Source of the DNA: Enterobacter cloacae
GTDB lineage: Bacteria; Pseudomonadota; Gammaproteobacteria; Enterobacterales; Enterobacteriaceae
Direction: 5' to 3'
NCBI RefSeq assembly: GCF_011078175.1
Contig: NZ_JAALCJ010000005.1
Location: forward strand, 310,001 to 374,000
DNA length: 64,000 nt
The translations under genes were made by a program, and so were the position numbers. Below are positions 1-9,002 of this stretch, one piece after another (position 1 is the stretch's first letter; each line of letters begins with the position of its first letter). Below the pieces are notes generated by a model, which ran no database searches, was not told the DNA's origin, and worked only from the letters and a program-made list of their open reading frames with translations.

Positions 1-2
1 TT

Positions 3-605
3 TATGCAACCTTCATTGCGCTTATCACCTTCGTCTCTAACGGCACCTCTACCCACCTTCCCGAATTTATCGCCAGCTTCGGCTTGCCGGTCGCCGTCGG
101 CATGCTGTGGGGGATGGGGCAGACCGGCGCGCGCCTTATGGAGGTGCTGGCGGGGACGCGCCTCACTGCGCTCAACCTGACGCTTTTCACTGCGCTCGCC
201 ATGCCGCTTTGTTTTCTCATCGGACTGAGCAGCGACATGCAGGCCTGGTGCGCCGCCGGATTTGTGTTCGGCTATGGCGCAATTAACGGGCTTGTGACCA
301 TCGTCAAAGCGACGCTACCCCTGGAGCTGTTTAGTGCAGAGCGCTATGCCAGCCACACCGGGCTGCTGCTTATTCCCGGCCAACTGATGGCAGCCGCCTC
401 TCCGTTTGCCTATGCGTGGCTGAATAAGTCACTGGGTATAACAGGCGGAATGTGGGTTTCCGCAGGACTGACGCTGGTCATTTTGGGATTAGCAGTGGTG
501 CTCGTGCGCCGCCCCGCCAGACAAACTGTATCGCACTGTATCCCAGCTGCTACGCTGACAAACCGGTACAAATCGCCCGCAAAAGCAAACATCCCTGATA
601 CATAA
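3..605 (+). CDS. MFS transporter, C-terminal part (5' end outside window)
   Basis: The reading frame is open from the first bases of the window and ends at TAA 603-605, so the start lies upstream. The visible ~200 residues are strongly hydrophobic, with about five to six membrane segments separated by short charged loops. This is the layout of the C-terminal half of a major facilitator superfamily permease of about 400 residues. The last ~30 residues form a polar, cytoplasmic-looking tail. The substrate cannot be read from this part. It is followed after 51 bases by a secreted-protein gene on the same strand, but nothing ties their functions together. Confidence 0.75.
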   Translation, partial: YATFIALITFVSNGTSTHLPEFIASFGLPVAVGMLWGMGQTGARLMEVLAGTRLTALNLTLFTALAMPLCFLIGLSSDMQAWCAAGFVFGYGAINGLVTIVKATLPLELFSAERYASHTGLLLIPGQLMAAASPFAYAWLNKSLGITGGMWVSAGLTLVILGLAVVLVRRPARQTVSHCIPAATLTNRYKSPAKANIPDT

Positions 606-656
606 AAATGGTCTCCTGTGTCCCTCGCCATTATGAACTGATGAGGAAAGACACAG

Positions 657-1124
657 ATGATTCGTCGATATTTCCTGTTTCCTGTATTTGCGCTGACGTC
701 ATTTGCTGGCGCACTGGCCGCACCGTTGGATGGCCTGAGCGCCGCTGATGTTAATGGCCCGGCCGCCGTAGCGCCGCTGGAAAAGCCCCAGCCGCCGGCA
801 AAACTGTTCGTCGATCCGCCGCTGGCGGGACCGCCAGGTAAAGGGGCGGTCTTTATTCAGTACCGGGTCGAAAACCTGCGCATTGAACCTGTATTTGGGC
901 CCGACGCGCTGAAAGTCACTCCACGTATCGGCCATATTCACGTTGTGGTGGATGACGCCCCCTGGCACTGGGCTGACACCAGCGGCGAGCCGGTGATTCT
1001 GGTCGGGCTGCCCGCCGGAAAGCACAAGGTGACGGTCATCCTTGCCGACCCTACCCATAAACCCATCGACCACAAAACCGTGGAATTTACCGTGCCGCCG
1101 CATGCTGCGGTGCATCACTTTTAA
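657..1124 (+). CDS. DUF6130 family secreted protein
   Basis: A 155-residue protein with a typical signal peptide (RR near the N-terminus, hydrophobic stretch, AxA-like cleavage near residue 21). The mature part is proline-rich and then carries a compact beta-rich domain containing GHIHVVVDDAPWHW and ending in histidine-rich PPHAAVHHF. This matches my memory of the DUF6130 family, which has no known function; the histidines suggest metal binding, which is inference. A GGAAAG-type ribosome site precedes the ATG. It lies 10 bases upstream of an exported alpha/beta hydrolase and is probably co-transcribed with it. Confidence 0.7.
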   Translation: MIRRYFLFPVFALTSFAGALAAPLDGLSAADVNGPAAVAPLEKPQPPAKLFVDPPLAGPPGKGAVFIQYRVENLRIEPVFGPDALKVTPRIGHIHVVVDDAPWHWADTSGEPVILVGLPAGKHKVTVILADPTHKPIDHKTVEFTVPPHAAVHHF

Positions 1125-1134
1125 GGAGTTGAAG

Positions 1135-1881
1135 ATGAACGTTTTATCTTTCGCTGCGGCGGGTCTGCTGGCGCTGTCGGCCGGTGCGTTTGCCAAAGAG
1201 ACCACCAGCGTGGTGCTGGTGCACGGCGCGTTTGCTGACGGCAGCAGCTGGAATAAGGTGATTACCCGGCTGCAAAAACATCATACCGGGGTCATTGCGG
1301 TACAACTGCCGCTCACGTCTCTGAAAGATGATGTCGCCGCCACGCAGCGCGCTATCGCCCGGGCTCATGGCGACGTTGTGCTGGTCGGGCACTCCTGGGG
1401 CGGGACGGTAATCAGCGAAGCGGGCAATAATCCGCGGGTGAAATCTCTGGTTTATGTCGCCGCTTTTGCACCGGATTCCGGCCAGTCAACGGCAGAACTG
1501 GCAGACAGCTTCCCGGCTCCGCCAGGGAGCGCCAGCCTCGCTAAAACGGCAGAGGGGTATCTATATCTGCCGTCAAAAGCGGTCAGCGAAAATTTTGCAC
1601 CTGACGTGAAGGACGCTGAGCGCAATGTGATTGCCTCGACGCAGGGGCCCATTAAGGCTGATGCGTTTGGCGAGAAAGTCGCGCATGCCGCCTGGCATGA
1701 CAAACCGAGCTGGTATGTGGTCAGCAAAAATGACCGGATGATCAATCCTGAACTTGAGCGCGCAATGGCGAAAAAAATCAACGCCAACATCACGGAGGTA
1801 GCGGCAAGCCATGTATCGATGGTAAGCCAGCCGGACGTCATTACCCGTACGATTGAACAGGCGTTATCGGGTCAACAGTGA
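1135..1881 (+). CDS. exported alpha/beta fold hydrolase
   Basis: A 248-residue hydrolase of the alpha/beta fold. The ATG at 1135 is chosen over an upstream in-frame ATG at 1042 because AAGGAG (1123-1128) lies just before it and the protein then starts with a clean signal peptide (cleavage after AGAFA, residue 20). Visible catalytic elements are the oxyanion HGAFADGSSW near residue 30, the nucleophile elbow GHSWGG (Ser87), and candidate acid Asp200 and His226. Small esterases of this shape act on short acyl or aryl esters, but the substrate is not predictable here. It is paired with the DUF6130 gene upstream. Confidence 0.8.
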   Translation: MNVLSFAAAGLLALSAGAFAKETTSVVLVHGAFADGSSWNKVITRLQKHHTGVIAVQLPLTSLKDDVAATQRAIARAHGDVVLVGHSWGGTVISEAGNNPRVKSLVYVAAFAPDSGQSTAELADSFPAPPGSASLAKTAEGYLYLPSKAVSENFAPDVKDAERNVIASTQGPIKADAFGEKVAHAAWHDKPSWYVVSKNDRMINPELERAMAKKINANITEVAASHVSMVSQPDVITRTIEQALSGQQ

Positions 1882-1882
1882 T

Positions 1883-1933
1883 AAAAAACCCGCATGATGA
1901 ACGGTCCGACTTCGGGCCACGCCATCCTGCGGG
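1883..1933 (-). terminator. terminator between the hydrolase and MipA/OmpV genes
   Basis: CCCGCA (1889-1894) pairs with TGCGGG (1928-1933) around a smaller internal hairpin (GGTCC..GGGCC). On the minus strand the stem is followed by six T. This fits a factor-independent terminator for the MipA/OmpV gene coming from the right. The stem could also serve the hydrolase on the plus strand, but its T tract there is poor. Confidence 0.55.
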
Positions 1934-2009
1934 CTTTATGCACATCTGGCTCTTGCAACGGGGTTATGTGCGGTTTTGTCACAAACGCGCCTTCCCCCTC
2001 TCTTAACCA

Positions 2010-2792
2010 TCAGAAGCTATACGTCACCTTCAAACTTCCCACAGGAGACGTTTTTCGCTGAACAATGGGGCTATCGCCCGCATCCCCCGTCAGCTGCGTA
2101 ACGCCAGCTGCGGCAAGCAGGCTCCAGCGGGAGGTAAGCTTATGGGTCCAGTCCAGGTTCAGCGAATACGCATATATTCCCGATCCGGCATCGTGTCGGG
2201 CCAATCCCGATGCGGCCGACTGGGCGGCATTCACCCCGTAGTAGGTTTGCACGTACTTACTGGTTCCCCAGCTACCGGTCAGCGCCAGCGTTAACGCATT
2301 TTTCGGTGATGTATAGAACGGGCTGGCAATACCGAAATGCACAGCCTCACCATTGTCTCTCTCAGAAACCGGAACCTCTGCCTGCAACTGCACGGTCAGC
2401 CAGTCAGTCACCCTGTACCCCAGCCCTGGCACAACGATAGCTGAGCCTTTAATGTCACCCATTCCTCGCAGGTCGTCGCTGCCGGAGTCGATCGAATTGC
2501 TGCTGACATCGCGATCCTTACGTCCTGCGCGATAGCTTAGCGCTGCGTTGTAGTCCAGCTTACCAAAGCTGTTGCCGTAGCCGATCCCCCGCGTGGTGCT
2601 GGCAAAAAAACCATTTGCCATCGCATAATCAACCACCTGAGCCGCAGAGACCCGGCTCTCGTCCGAACCGGAATAGCGTGGCGCAACATCCACGCCGCCT
2701 CCCAGGGTTAACACGTTGCCCTGGGGTTGATCTGCCGCCAGGACCGGAGTGGCCAGTAACGCCAGGACGGCCCCCGGCAAGATGCTTTTCAT
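2010..2792 (-). CDS. MipA/OmpV family outer-membrane protein
   Basis: A 260-residue beta-barrel protein. An upstream in-frame start at 2846 exists, but ATG 2792 gives a proper signal peptide, with cleavage after TPVLA before ADQPQ. The mature chain shows the family's alternating hydrophobic/aromatic strands, the early GGGVDVAPRYSGSD segment, and a terminal aromatic residue (KVTYSF) suited to BAM recognition. Family members are outer-membrane barrels, some described as scaffolds for the murein hydrolase MltA and some as osmotically or antibiotic-responsive porin-like proteins. It is divergent from a two-component system, with repeated motifs between them, so that pair is the likely regulator. 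Confidence 0.82.
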   Translation of the reverse strand: MKSILPGAVLALLATPVLAADQPQGNVLTLGGGVDVAPRYSGSDESRVSAAQVVDYAMANGFFASTTRGIGYGNSFGKLDYNAALSYRAGRKDRDVSSNSIDSGSDDLRGMGDIKGSAIVVPGLGYRVTDWLTVQLQAEVPVSERDNGEAVHFGIASPFYTSPKNALTLALTGSWGTSKYVQTYYGVNAAQSAASGLARHDAGSGIYAYSLNLDWTHKLTSRWSLLAAAGVTQLTGDAGDSPIVQRKTSPVGSLKVTYSF

Positions 2793-2946
2793 GCTGCGAC
2801 CGATGCGTGAACGGGGAAAACTATGACGCAGTGTGATGTTTCTCATTAAAGAAGCCCTTTGGATTCAGATAATTGCGATACAAGCGGTGTTAAACGCCAG
2901 AGCGCTCATTCTGAATACTCACCCTAAGGTTCTTATGAGCCGTAAA

Positions 2947-3025
2947 TGAAGAAAGGCTGAAGCACGTGAAGGTTCTGTAAACCCTGAAGAATTCCTGTTA
3001 CCGTTTTTTCTTCAGTTGTTCTTCA
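2947..3025. promoter_or_regulatory. phased TTCTTCA repeats between MipA gene and response regulator
   Basis: TTCTTCA occurs at 3008-3014 and again at 3019-3025, exactly 11 bases apart, just upstream of the regulator start. On the other strand the complement TGAAGAA occurs at 2947-2953 and 2985-2991, with related TGAAGCA at 2958-2964 (11 bases from the first) and TGAAGGT at 2967-2973. Direct repeats at about one helical turn are the usual targets of OmpR/PhoB-type regulators. I infer that these are binding sites controlling both divergent units. Confidence 0.5.
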
Positions 3026-3049
3026 TGCACTGTTGATACAGTTACCAAT

Positions 3050-3727
3050 GTGAAAATTCTACTAATTGAAGACGACCTGGATCTTGGCAATGGCGTGCGT
3101 ATCGCCCTTGCAGATCAAGGATTTGATGCCATATGGGTACGCCGCAAAGAGGATGCGCTGCATCAGCTTGGGCTCTGCGTGCCGGAACTTATTTTGCTCG
3201 ACCTGGGGCTGCCCGATGGCGATGGCATGAGCCTGATGACGCGCCTGCGTCAACAGCTTAGAGGCGTCCCCGTCATCATCCTGACGGCGCGAGGCACGCT
3301 ACAGGATCGCCTGTGCGGGCTGGATGCAGGAGCAGACGACTACCTGGTCAAACCTTTTGTTCTCGCCGAACTGCTGGCGCGCGTGAGAGCCCTTGCGCGG
3401 CGCAGTTACGGTTATGAAAACGAGGCAATAGAAATTCGCGGTTTATCGCTTCATATTCCGACCCGTCGCGTGACGGTGAGCGCTCGCCACGTTGAGCTGA
3501 CGGCAAGCGAATATGTGCTGCTTGAAACGTTAATGCTGCGCGCCGATCGCGTGCTTACGCGACGGTATCTGGAAGAAAGGATATTTGGCACGAAAGAAAA
3601 CCTCAGCAACGCGCTTGACGTGCATATGGGTAACCTGCGGCGAAAAATTGGCGATGGCTTTGTGCGAACGGTGAGAGGCGTTGGGTATGTCATTGATACC
3701 GTACCTGTTCAGAAGGCGACAGGTTGA
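3050..3727 (+). CDS. OmpR/PhoB-family response regulator
   Basis: A 225-residue two-component response regulator with a GTG start. The receiver domain covers residues 1-115, with acidic pocket Asp8/Asp9, phosphoacceptor Asp51 (LILLDLGLPDGDG) and Lys101. The C-terminal winged-helix DNA-binding domain covers about 130-220 and ends with the usual RTVRGVGYVID signature. Its stop TGA shares an A with the ATG of the following sensor kinase (3727), so the two are translationally coupled. The sequence resembles the TctD/QseB/PmrA group but I cannot assign it to a named system. Confidence 0.9.
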   Translation: MKILLIEDDLDLGNGVRIALADQGFDAIWVRRKEDALHQLGLCVPELILLDLGLPDGDGMSLMTRLRQQLRGVPVIILTARGTLQDRLCGLDAGADDYLVKPFVLAELLARVRALARRSYGYENEAIEIRGLSLHIPTRRVTVSARHVELTASEYVLLETLMLRADRVLTRRYLEERIFGTKENLSNALDVHMGNLRRKIGDGFVRTVRGVGYVIDTVPVQKATG

Positions 3728-5115
3728 TGCGTAATTTGTGGCACCGCCTCAGGCTCCCCACGCTGGTCAGGCGAATGCTGGTCGCCCAGATGCTGCTGCT
3801 GACGTTGCTCTGGTGTCTCTTTTTAACCTTCATTTTGCTGGAAGACCTGCGTAGCCCGCCAATACTGACGGGCAGTGAGACTTACGAAACCCTGTTTTCC
3901 CTGGTTGAGAGTATGGACGATCGTCCGCAGGCGCGTAATGATGTGCTTACAGCGTTCAGCAAGGCGCTGCGGGAGGGGTATGGCGGCGGCGAAGATCCGG
4001 AGCTGTCAATCAATCTCATTGTTCGCAAGCACGATATGATTATTTTTTCTTCAGATGGTGCGCCAACGTCGATAAAAAATAGCCGTCTGGGGGTCATGCA
4101 GCTTGTGCAGAGTGAGGACCATACATGGACGAGCCGTACCCTCAAATCCGCGCACTCCGACGTGGAGGTCACCCTCTTTACCCCGGCCGGGAGCTGGAAT
4201 TTCTTTATCTACCTGAACTCGCGCGGCTACTACGTCATGCCGCTGATGATATGCATCCCTTTTCTTCTGTTCCCCGCGTGGCTGTCCATCCGCATTGCGA
4301 TGCGCCCCTGGAACAAGGTGGTGAATGAAATTTCATTGCGCACGCCGAGCGACCTCTCTCCGTTAAAAGCCGTCCCCAGACACACGGAGCTTCGCCAGAC
4401 GGTCGACGCGATTAATGACTTTCTGGCCAGGGTGCGGGACAGCGCCGAAAGGGAAAGAATGTTTATTGCCGATGCCGCACACGAACTGCGTACGCCGCTG
4501 GCCGCGATGCGGATCAACGTCGAGGCGTTGCAGTCCTGGGTCATCAGCGAAAGCCAGCAGGAACTGCTTGCGGGCATTGTTCGCAGCAATAGCCGTGCTG
4601 CGCGTCTCGTTAATCAGCTTCTGCTGATGATGCACAGCGAAGCGCACATCAGCACGGTGATGTCGCCTGTGCCGCTGACAACGCTTATTCAGGAGCGAAT
4701 GGCTGCCCTGGAACCGCTGGCGTCCGGGCGCAGAATTGAGTTTGAATTCATCGCCGACGATGAAATCCATGTCGCAGGCATTCGGGAACGTCTGGTGTCG
4801 CTGATCGATAATTTAATTGAGAATGCCGTGAAGTACAGCCCTGAGGGTGGACGCATTGAGGTACAACTGCAATCGGGCGATCGGTCTGCTCAGCTGCGCG
4901 TCTCAGACGCGGGCCCCGGCATCCCGGTTGAACTGCGGGAGCGCGTGTTCGACCGATTTTTCCGCGATCCTAATCAGAGCCAAAGCGGGAGTGGACTGGG
5001 GCTTGCCATCGTTAAAGCCGTTACGCAGCAACACAACGGCAGGGTCAATCTGAGTACCTCAGACGAAGGCGGCCTTATGGTGACCGTTGATTTCCCGAAC
5101 CCGGCGTTCGCATGA
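3727..5115 (+). CDS. two-component sensor histidine kinase
   Basis: A 462-residue inner-membrane kinase. ATG 3727 overlaps the regulator's stop; a TTG one codon earlier is less likely. Membrane segment 1 is about residues 19-38, followed by a ~125-residue periplasmic sensor without a recognisable ligand motif, membrane segment 2 at about 170-190, and a HAMP-like linker. The HisKA domain carries phospho-acceptor His252 in DAAHELRTPLA. The ATPase domain shows the N box (361-371), DAGPGIP (394-400) and GSGLGLAIVK (421-430). All catalytic boxes are intact. The stimulus is unknown; the divergent MipA/OmpV gene suggests an envelope signal (inference). Confidence 0.9.
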   Translation: MRNLWHRLRLPTLVRRMLVAQMLLLTLLWCLFLTFILLEDLRSPPILTGSETYETLFSLVESMDDRPQARNDVLTAFSKALREGYGGGEDPELSINLIVRKHDMIIFSSDGAPTSIKNSRLGVMQLVQSEDHTWTSRTLKSAHSDVEVTLFTPAGSWNFFIYLNSRGYYVMPLMICIPFLLFPAWLSIRIAMRPWNKVVNEISLRTPSDLSPLKAVPRHTELRQTVDAINDFLARVRDSAERERMFIADAAHELRTPLAAMRINVEALQSWVISESQQELLAGIVRSNSRAARLVNQLLLMMHSEAHISTVMSPVPLTTLIQERMAALEPLASGRRIEFEFIADDEIHVAGIRERLVSLIDNLIENAVKYSPEGGRIEVQLQSGDRSAQLRVSDAGPGIPVELRERVFDRFFRDPNQSQSGSGLGLAIVKAVTQQHNGRVNLSTSDEGGLMVTVDFPNPAFA

Positions 5116-5282
5116 ACGTAAACGCGGCGCTACACGTCCTGACATGTGTCAGCGCAGCGTTACTTCACGTATGCCGCAGATTGCTTCAATAAAATTACCG
5201 TATTTGTTATATTGTTACTTACTGATTATTCACCTCTGCGGTGCCAAAAAGAACAAGATTCACCGCAACCCAGGACAGAAAA

Positions 5283-5762
5283 ATGTTAGATTACCGCTTC
5301 CCGACAGCTTTGCAGATGGTTCTCAGCGTAGCGATGGCGGAGCAATCGGGTGAACGTTCGACGAGTGCAATCCTGGCCTACGGCCTGGAAGCGAATCCGA
5401 GCTTTATCCGCAAATTAATGGTTCCTCTCGCCCGCGACGGCATTATCGTCTCCACGCTTGGCCGCAACGGCTCTATTCACCTTGGCCGCCCGGCGGAAGA
5501 AATTACCCTGCGCGATATCTACCTCTCCGTCACTGAAGATAAAAAGCTGTGGGCGTCCCGTCCTGACGTCCCGGCCCGCTGCGTGGTCAGCGCCAACGCC
5601 TGCTGGTACTTCAAATCAATTGCTGATGAAGCGGAGCAGGCTTCGTTAGCGGTTTTAGCGCGCCATACCGTCGCCAGCGCGCTGGAAGAGGTAAAAAAAG
5701 CCGATACCAGCGGGTGCGTTCCGGTGCCGGAACTCTGTACGCAGCATAAAAAAGCGCCTTAA
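5283..5762 (+). CDS. oqxR: Rrf2-family repressor OqxR
   Basis: A 159-residue winged-helix regulator of the Rrf2 family (ALQMVLSVAMAEQ.. helix, RKLMVPLARDGIIVS recognition region, GRNGSIHLGRP wing). ATG 5283 is preferred over an in-frame ATG at 5241 because the family starts with MLDYRFP. It has cysteines 100, 107, 145 and 152, but not the three-cysteine cluster spacing of IscR, so an iron-sulfur cofactor is not obvious. It sits tail to tail with oqxB, as OqxR does in the Klebsiella oqxAB locus, where OqxR loss raises efflux-pump expression. Repression of oqxAB/rarA here is inferred from that homology. Confidence 0.85.
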   Translation: MLDYRFPTALQMVLSVAMAEQSGERSTSAILAYGLEANPSFIRKLMVPLARDGIIVSTLGRNGSIHLGRPAEEITLRDIYLSVTEDKKLWASRPDVPARCVVSANACWYFKSIADEAEQASLAVLARHTVASALEEVKKADTSGCVPVPELCTQHKKAP

Positions 5763-5777
5763 TCCTGGCAGATTGCG

Positions 5778-5812
5778 AAAAAAGCCGCCTTCACAGTGAA
5801 GGCGGCTTTTTG
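5778..5812. terminator. bidirectional terminator between oqxR and oqxB
   Basis: GCCGCCTTC pairs with GAAGGCGGC around ACAGT, flanked by A tracts on the left and T tracts on the right. It is a symmetrical factor-independent terminator serving both converging genes. Confidence 0.85.
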
Positions 5813-5826
5813 CTATCTGCTACGTC

Positions 5827-8800
5827 CTACGCAGGCAACACCTCTCTTTCCGCTTTGCCGCGCGTTACGAACTTACGCAGCGTCACGTAAAAGACCGGCG
5901 TCAGGAACAGACCAAACAGCGTCACGCCCAGCATCCCGGAGAAGACGGTGATCCCGGTGACGCCGCGCACTTCTGCCCCTGCCCCGTGACCAAGGATCAG
6001 TGGAATGGTCCCGGCAATAAAGGCGATAGAGGTCATTACAATCGGACGTAAACGCAGTCGGCAGGCCTCCAGCGCGGCCTCCATGATGCCTTTGCCCTGA
6101 ATTTCCAGCTCGCGGGCAAACTCCACGATAAGAATCGCGTTTTTACAGGCCAGCCCCATCAGCACAACCAGCCCTACCTGCACGAAGACGTTGTTATCGC
6201 CCCCGGTCAGCCAGACGCCAAACAGCGCGGAGAGCATCGTCATCGGCACGATGAGGATCACCGCCAGCGGCAGCGTCCAGCTTTCATACAGCGCAGCCAG
6301 CACCAGGAACGCCAGCAGCACCGCGACCGGGAAGACAATCAGCGCCGTGTTGCCCTGGGTGGCCTGCTGGAAGCTCAGGTCCGTCCATTCAATATTCATC
6401 CCGTTCGGCAGGATCTGCTTAGACATACCGTCCAGCTGCGTCATCGCCTGCGCGGAAGAGAGCACGCGCGGGTCGGCATCACCAATCAGGTCTGCCGCCG
6501 GGTAGCCATTGTAGCGGATCACCGGGTCAGGCCCGTAGGTGGTCGTGATTTTCACCATACTGCCAATCGGCACCATGTCGCCCTGGCTATTACGGGTGCG
6601 TAAATTCGCGATATCTTCCACGCTGTCGCGAAACTGCCCGTCAGCCTGCGCCATTACGCGCCAGGTGCGCCCGAACTGGTTGAAGTCATTCACGTAAGAC
6701 GAGCCCAGATAGGTTTGCAGCGTCCCGAAGAGATCGGTCAGCGACACGCCCTGCGCTTTCGCCTTGTCACGGTCAACCTGCACATCCAGCTGCGGAACGT
6801 TGGCCTGGTAGGTCGAGATCGGGAAATGCATCCCCGGCGTCTGCATAATCGCCCCGGACATGGTGTTCACCGCATTTTGCAGCGCCCCATAGCCCAGACC
6901 AGCACGATCCTGAATGTACAGCGAATAACCCGACCCCTGACCCAGCCCTAAAATCGGCGGCGGCAGAATCGAGAAGCCAAAGCCCTGCTGGATTTGCGCA
7001 ATTTTCGCGTTAATTTCAGCGTTAATTTCCGCAGCACTATGTTTGCGCTGGTCGAACGGCTTCAGGCCAAAGAAGACCGTCCCGGTGTTCGGCGTATTGG
7101 TGAACTGCAACGCATTCAGCCCCGGGAACGCGACCGCATAATCCACGCCTTCGGTATTCATCCCGATTTCGCTCATTTTGCGGATCACCGCATCGGTACG
7201 CGCCAGCGACGAACCTTCCGGCATTTTCACGCCGCCGATCAGGTACAGCTTATCCTGCGTCGGAATAAACCCGCCGGGAACCGCTTTAAACATGACGCCT
7301 GCGGCACACAGCAGCAGCAAATAAACCACAAATACCGCCCCGCGTCGGCCGAGCGTTTTACCCACCAGCCCCTGATAGCCAGTCGAACTGCGTTGGAAAA
7401 AGCGGTTAAACGGACGGAAAATCCAGCCGAACAGACGATCGATAAGCCGGGTCGGGAAATCTTTCGGCGCACCGTGCGGCTTCAACAGCAGCGCGGCCAG
7501 CGCCGGCGAGAGCGTCAGCGAGTTGATGGCGGAGATCACTGTGGAAATCGCAATCGTCACCGCAAACTGTTTGTAAAACTGACCGGTTACGCCGGAGAGA
7601 AACGCCATCGGCACGAACACCGCACACAGCACCAGCGCAATGGCGATAATCGGCCCGGACACCTCACGCATCGCCTGATGCGCTGCCGCAAGCGGTGCGA
7701 GCCCCTCTTCGATATTTCGCTCGACGTTTTCCACCACCACGATGGCATCGTCCACCACGATACCAATCGCCAGCACCAGCCCGAACAGACTCAGGGTATT
7801 CAGCGAAAAGCCCAGCAGGTAGAGAATACTGAACGTGCCCACTACCGATACCGGCACCGCAATCAGCGGGATAATCGACGCGCGCCAGGTTTGCAGGAAC
7901 AGGATCACCACCAGCACGACCAGCACCACCGCTTCCAGCAGCGTTTGCACCACCGCGCGGATCGAGTCGCGTACAAACACCGTTGGGTCGTAAGGCGCCG
8001 CCCATTTCATATCGTCCGGGAACCGCGTGGACAATTCGTCCATTTTGGCGCGCACCGCGTTAGACAGATCGATGGCGTTTGCTCCCGGCGACTGGAAGAT
8101 ACCAATCCCGACCGCATCTTTATTGTTCAGCTGGGAGCGCAGCGCATAGCTGCCGGAACCCATCTCGATACGCGCCACGTCGCGCAGACGGACGACCGTA
8201 CCATCCTGCGTGGTTTTCAGGACAATGTTGCCGAACTCGTCTTCGGTATGCAGGCGGCCCTGGGCGTTAATGGAGATCAGGAAATCGCTCTCTTTCGGCA
8301 GCGGCTCGGCGCCAAGCTGCCCGGCGGACACCTGCACGTTCTGCTCCTGCATCGCCGTCACCACGTCCGAAGCGGTCAGCCCGCGGGCAGCCACCTTGTT
8401 CGGATCCAGCCAGACGCGCATCGCGTATTCGCCCGAGCCAAAAATCTGGATCTGACCCACGCCGGGCAGACGCGCCAGCTCGTCCTTCACCTTCAGCGTG
8501 GCGTAGTTACGCATATACAGTGAATCGTACTTACCCCCAGGCGAAAACAGATGCACCACCAGCGTCAGCGTTGGCGACTGTTTCTGAGTCGTGATGCCCA
8601 GACGCCGCACGTCTTCCGGCAGACGCGCTTCGGCCTGTGCGACGCGGTTTTGTACCTGAACCTGCGCCTGATCCGGATCGGTCCCCGGACGGAAGGTGAC
8701 GGTAGTCACCAGCACGCCGTCGGAGCCCGCAACGGATTTCATGTACATCATGTTCTCAACACCGTTGATCGCCTCTTCCAGCGGCGTTGCCACGGTCTCG

Positions 8801-8979
8801 GCAATTACTTTCGGGTTAGCGCCCGGGTACTCGGCGCGAACCTGCACGCTTGGCGGCACGACGTCAGGATATTCGCTTACCGGCAGCAGCGGGATGGCAA
8901 TTAACCCTGTGATAAAAATCAGAATCGACAGCACCGCGGCAAAAATCGGCCTGTCGATGAAAAAACGGGAAAAGTCCAT
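5827..8979 (-). CDS. oqxB: multidrug efflux RND permease OqxB
   Basis: 1050 residues, the exact length of OqxB, and nearly identical to it as I remember it. It is the inner-membrane, proton-driven pump of the OqxAB-TolC type tripartite system that exports olaquindox, quinolones, chloramphenicol and other drugs. It shows the RND pattern: N-terminal MDFSRFFIDRPIFA helix, a first large periplasmic loop, the charged pair in TM4 (IGIVVDDAIVVVENVER), a second periplasmic loop, and a second helix bundle with GLACKNAILIVEFA. The start is separated from oqxA by 23 bases, so the two form one transcript. It appears intact and is chromosomal. Confidence 0.95.
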   Translation of the reverse strand: MDFSRFFIDRPIFAAVLSILIFITGLIAIPLLPVSEYPDVVPPSVQVRAEYPGANPKVIAETVATPLEEAINGVENMMYMKSVAGSDGVLVTTVTFRPGTDPDQAQVQVQNRVAQAEARLPEDVRRLGITTQKQSPTLTLVVHLFSPGGKYDSLYMRNYATLKVKDELARLPGVGQIQIFGSGEYAMRVWLDPNKVAARGLTASDVVTAMQEQNVQVSAGQLGAEPLPKESDFLISINAQGRLHTEDEFGNIVLKTTQDGTVVRLRDVARIEMGSGSYALRSQLNNKDAVGIGIFQSPGANAIDLSNAVRAKMDELSTRFPDDMKWAAPYDPTVFVRDSIRAVVQTLLEAVVLVVLVVILFLQTWRASIIPLIAVPVSVVGTFSILYLLGFSLNTLSLFGLVLAIGIVVDDAIVVVENVERNIEEGLAPLAAAHQAMREVSGPIIAIALVLCAVFVPMAFLSGVTGQFYKQFAVTIAISTVISAINSLTLSPALAALLLKPHGAPKDFPTRLIDRLFGWIFRPFNRFFQRSSTGYQGLVGKTLGRRGAVFVVYLLLLCAAGVMFKAVPGGFIPTQDKLYLIGGVKMPEGSSLARTDAVIRKMSEIGMNTEGVDYAVAFPGLNALQFTNTPNTGTVFFGLKPFDQRKHSAAEINAEINAKIAQIQQGFGFSILPPPILGLGQGSGYSLYIQDRAGLGYGALQNAVNTMSGAIMQTPGMHFPISTYQANVPQLDVQVDRDKAKAQGVSLTDLFGTLQTYLGSSYVNDFNQFGRTWRVMAQADGQFRDSVEDIANLRTRNSQGDMVPIGSMVKITTTYGPDPVIRYNGYPAADLIGDADPRVLSSAQAMTQLDGMSKQILPNGMNIEWTDLSFQQATQGNTALIVFPVAVLLAFLVLAALYESWTLPLAVILIVPMTMLSALFGVWLTGGDNNVFVQVGLVVLMGLACKNAILIVEFARELEIQGKGIMEAALEACRLRLRPIVMTSIAFIAGTIPLILGHGAGAEVRGVTGITVFSGMLGVTLFGLFLTPVFYVTLRKFVTRGKAEREVLPA

Positions 8980-9002
8980 GGATTGGATTCTCAGGTAAGG
9001 GA

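Noticed and set aside
6994-8523. Open frame of 509 codons on the plus strand inside oqxB
   Set aside because: It is fully antisense to oqxB, is rich in H, R and Q from the complement of GC-rich codons, has no recognisable motif, and lacks a ribosome site. It is a coding shadow.
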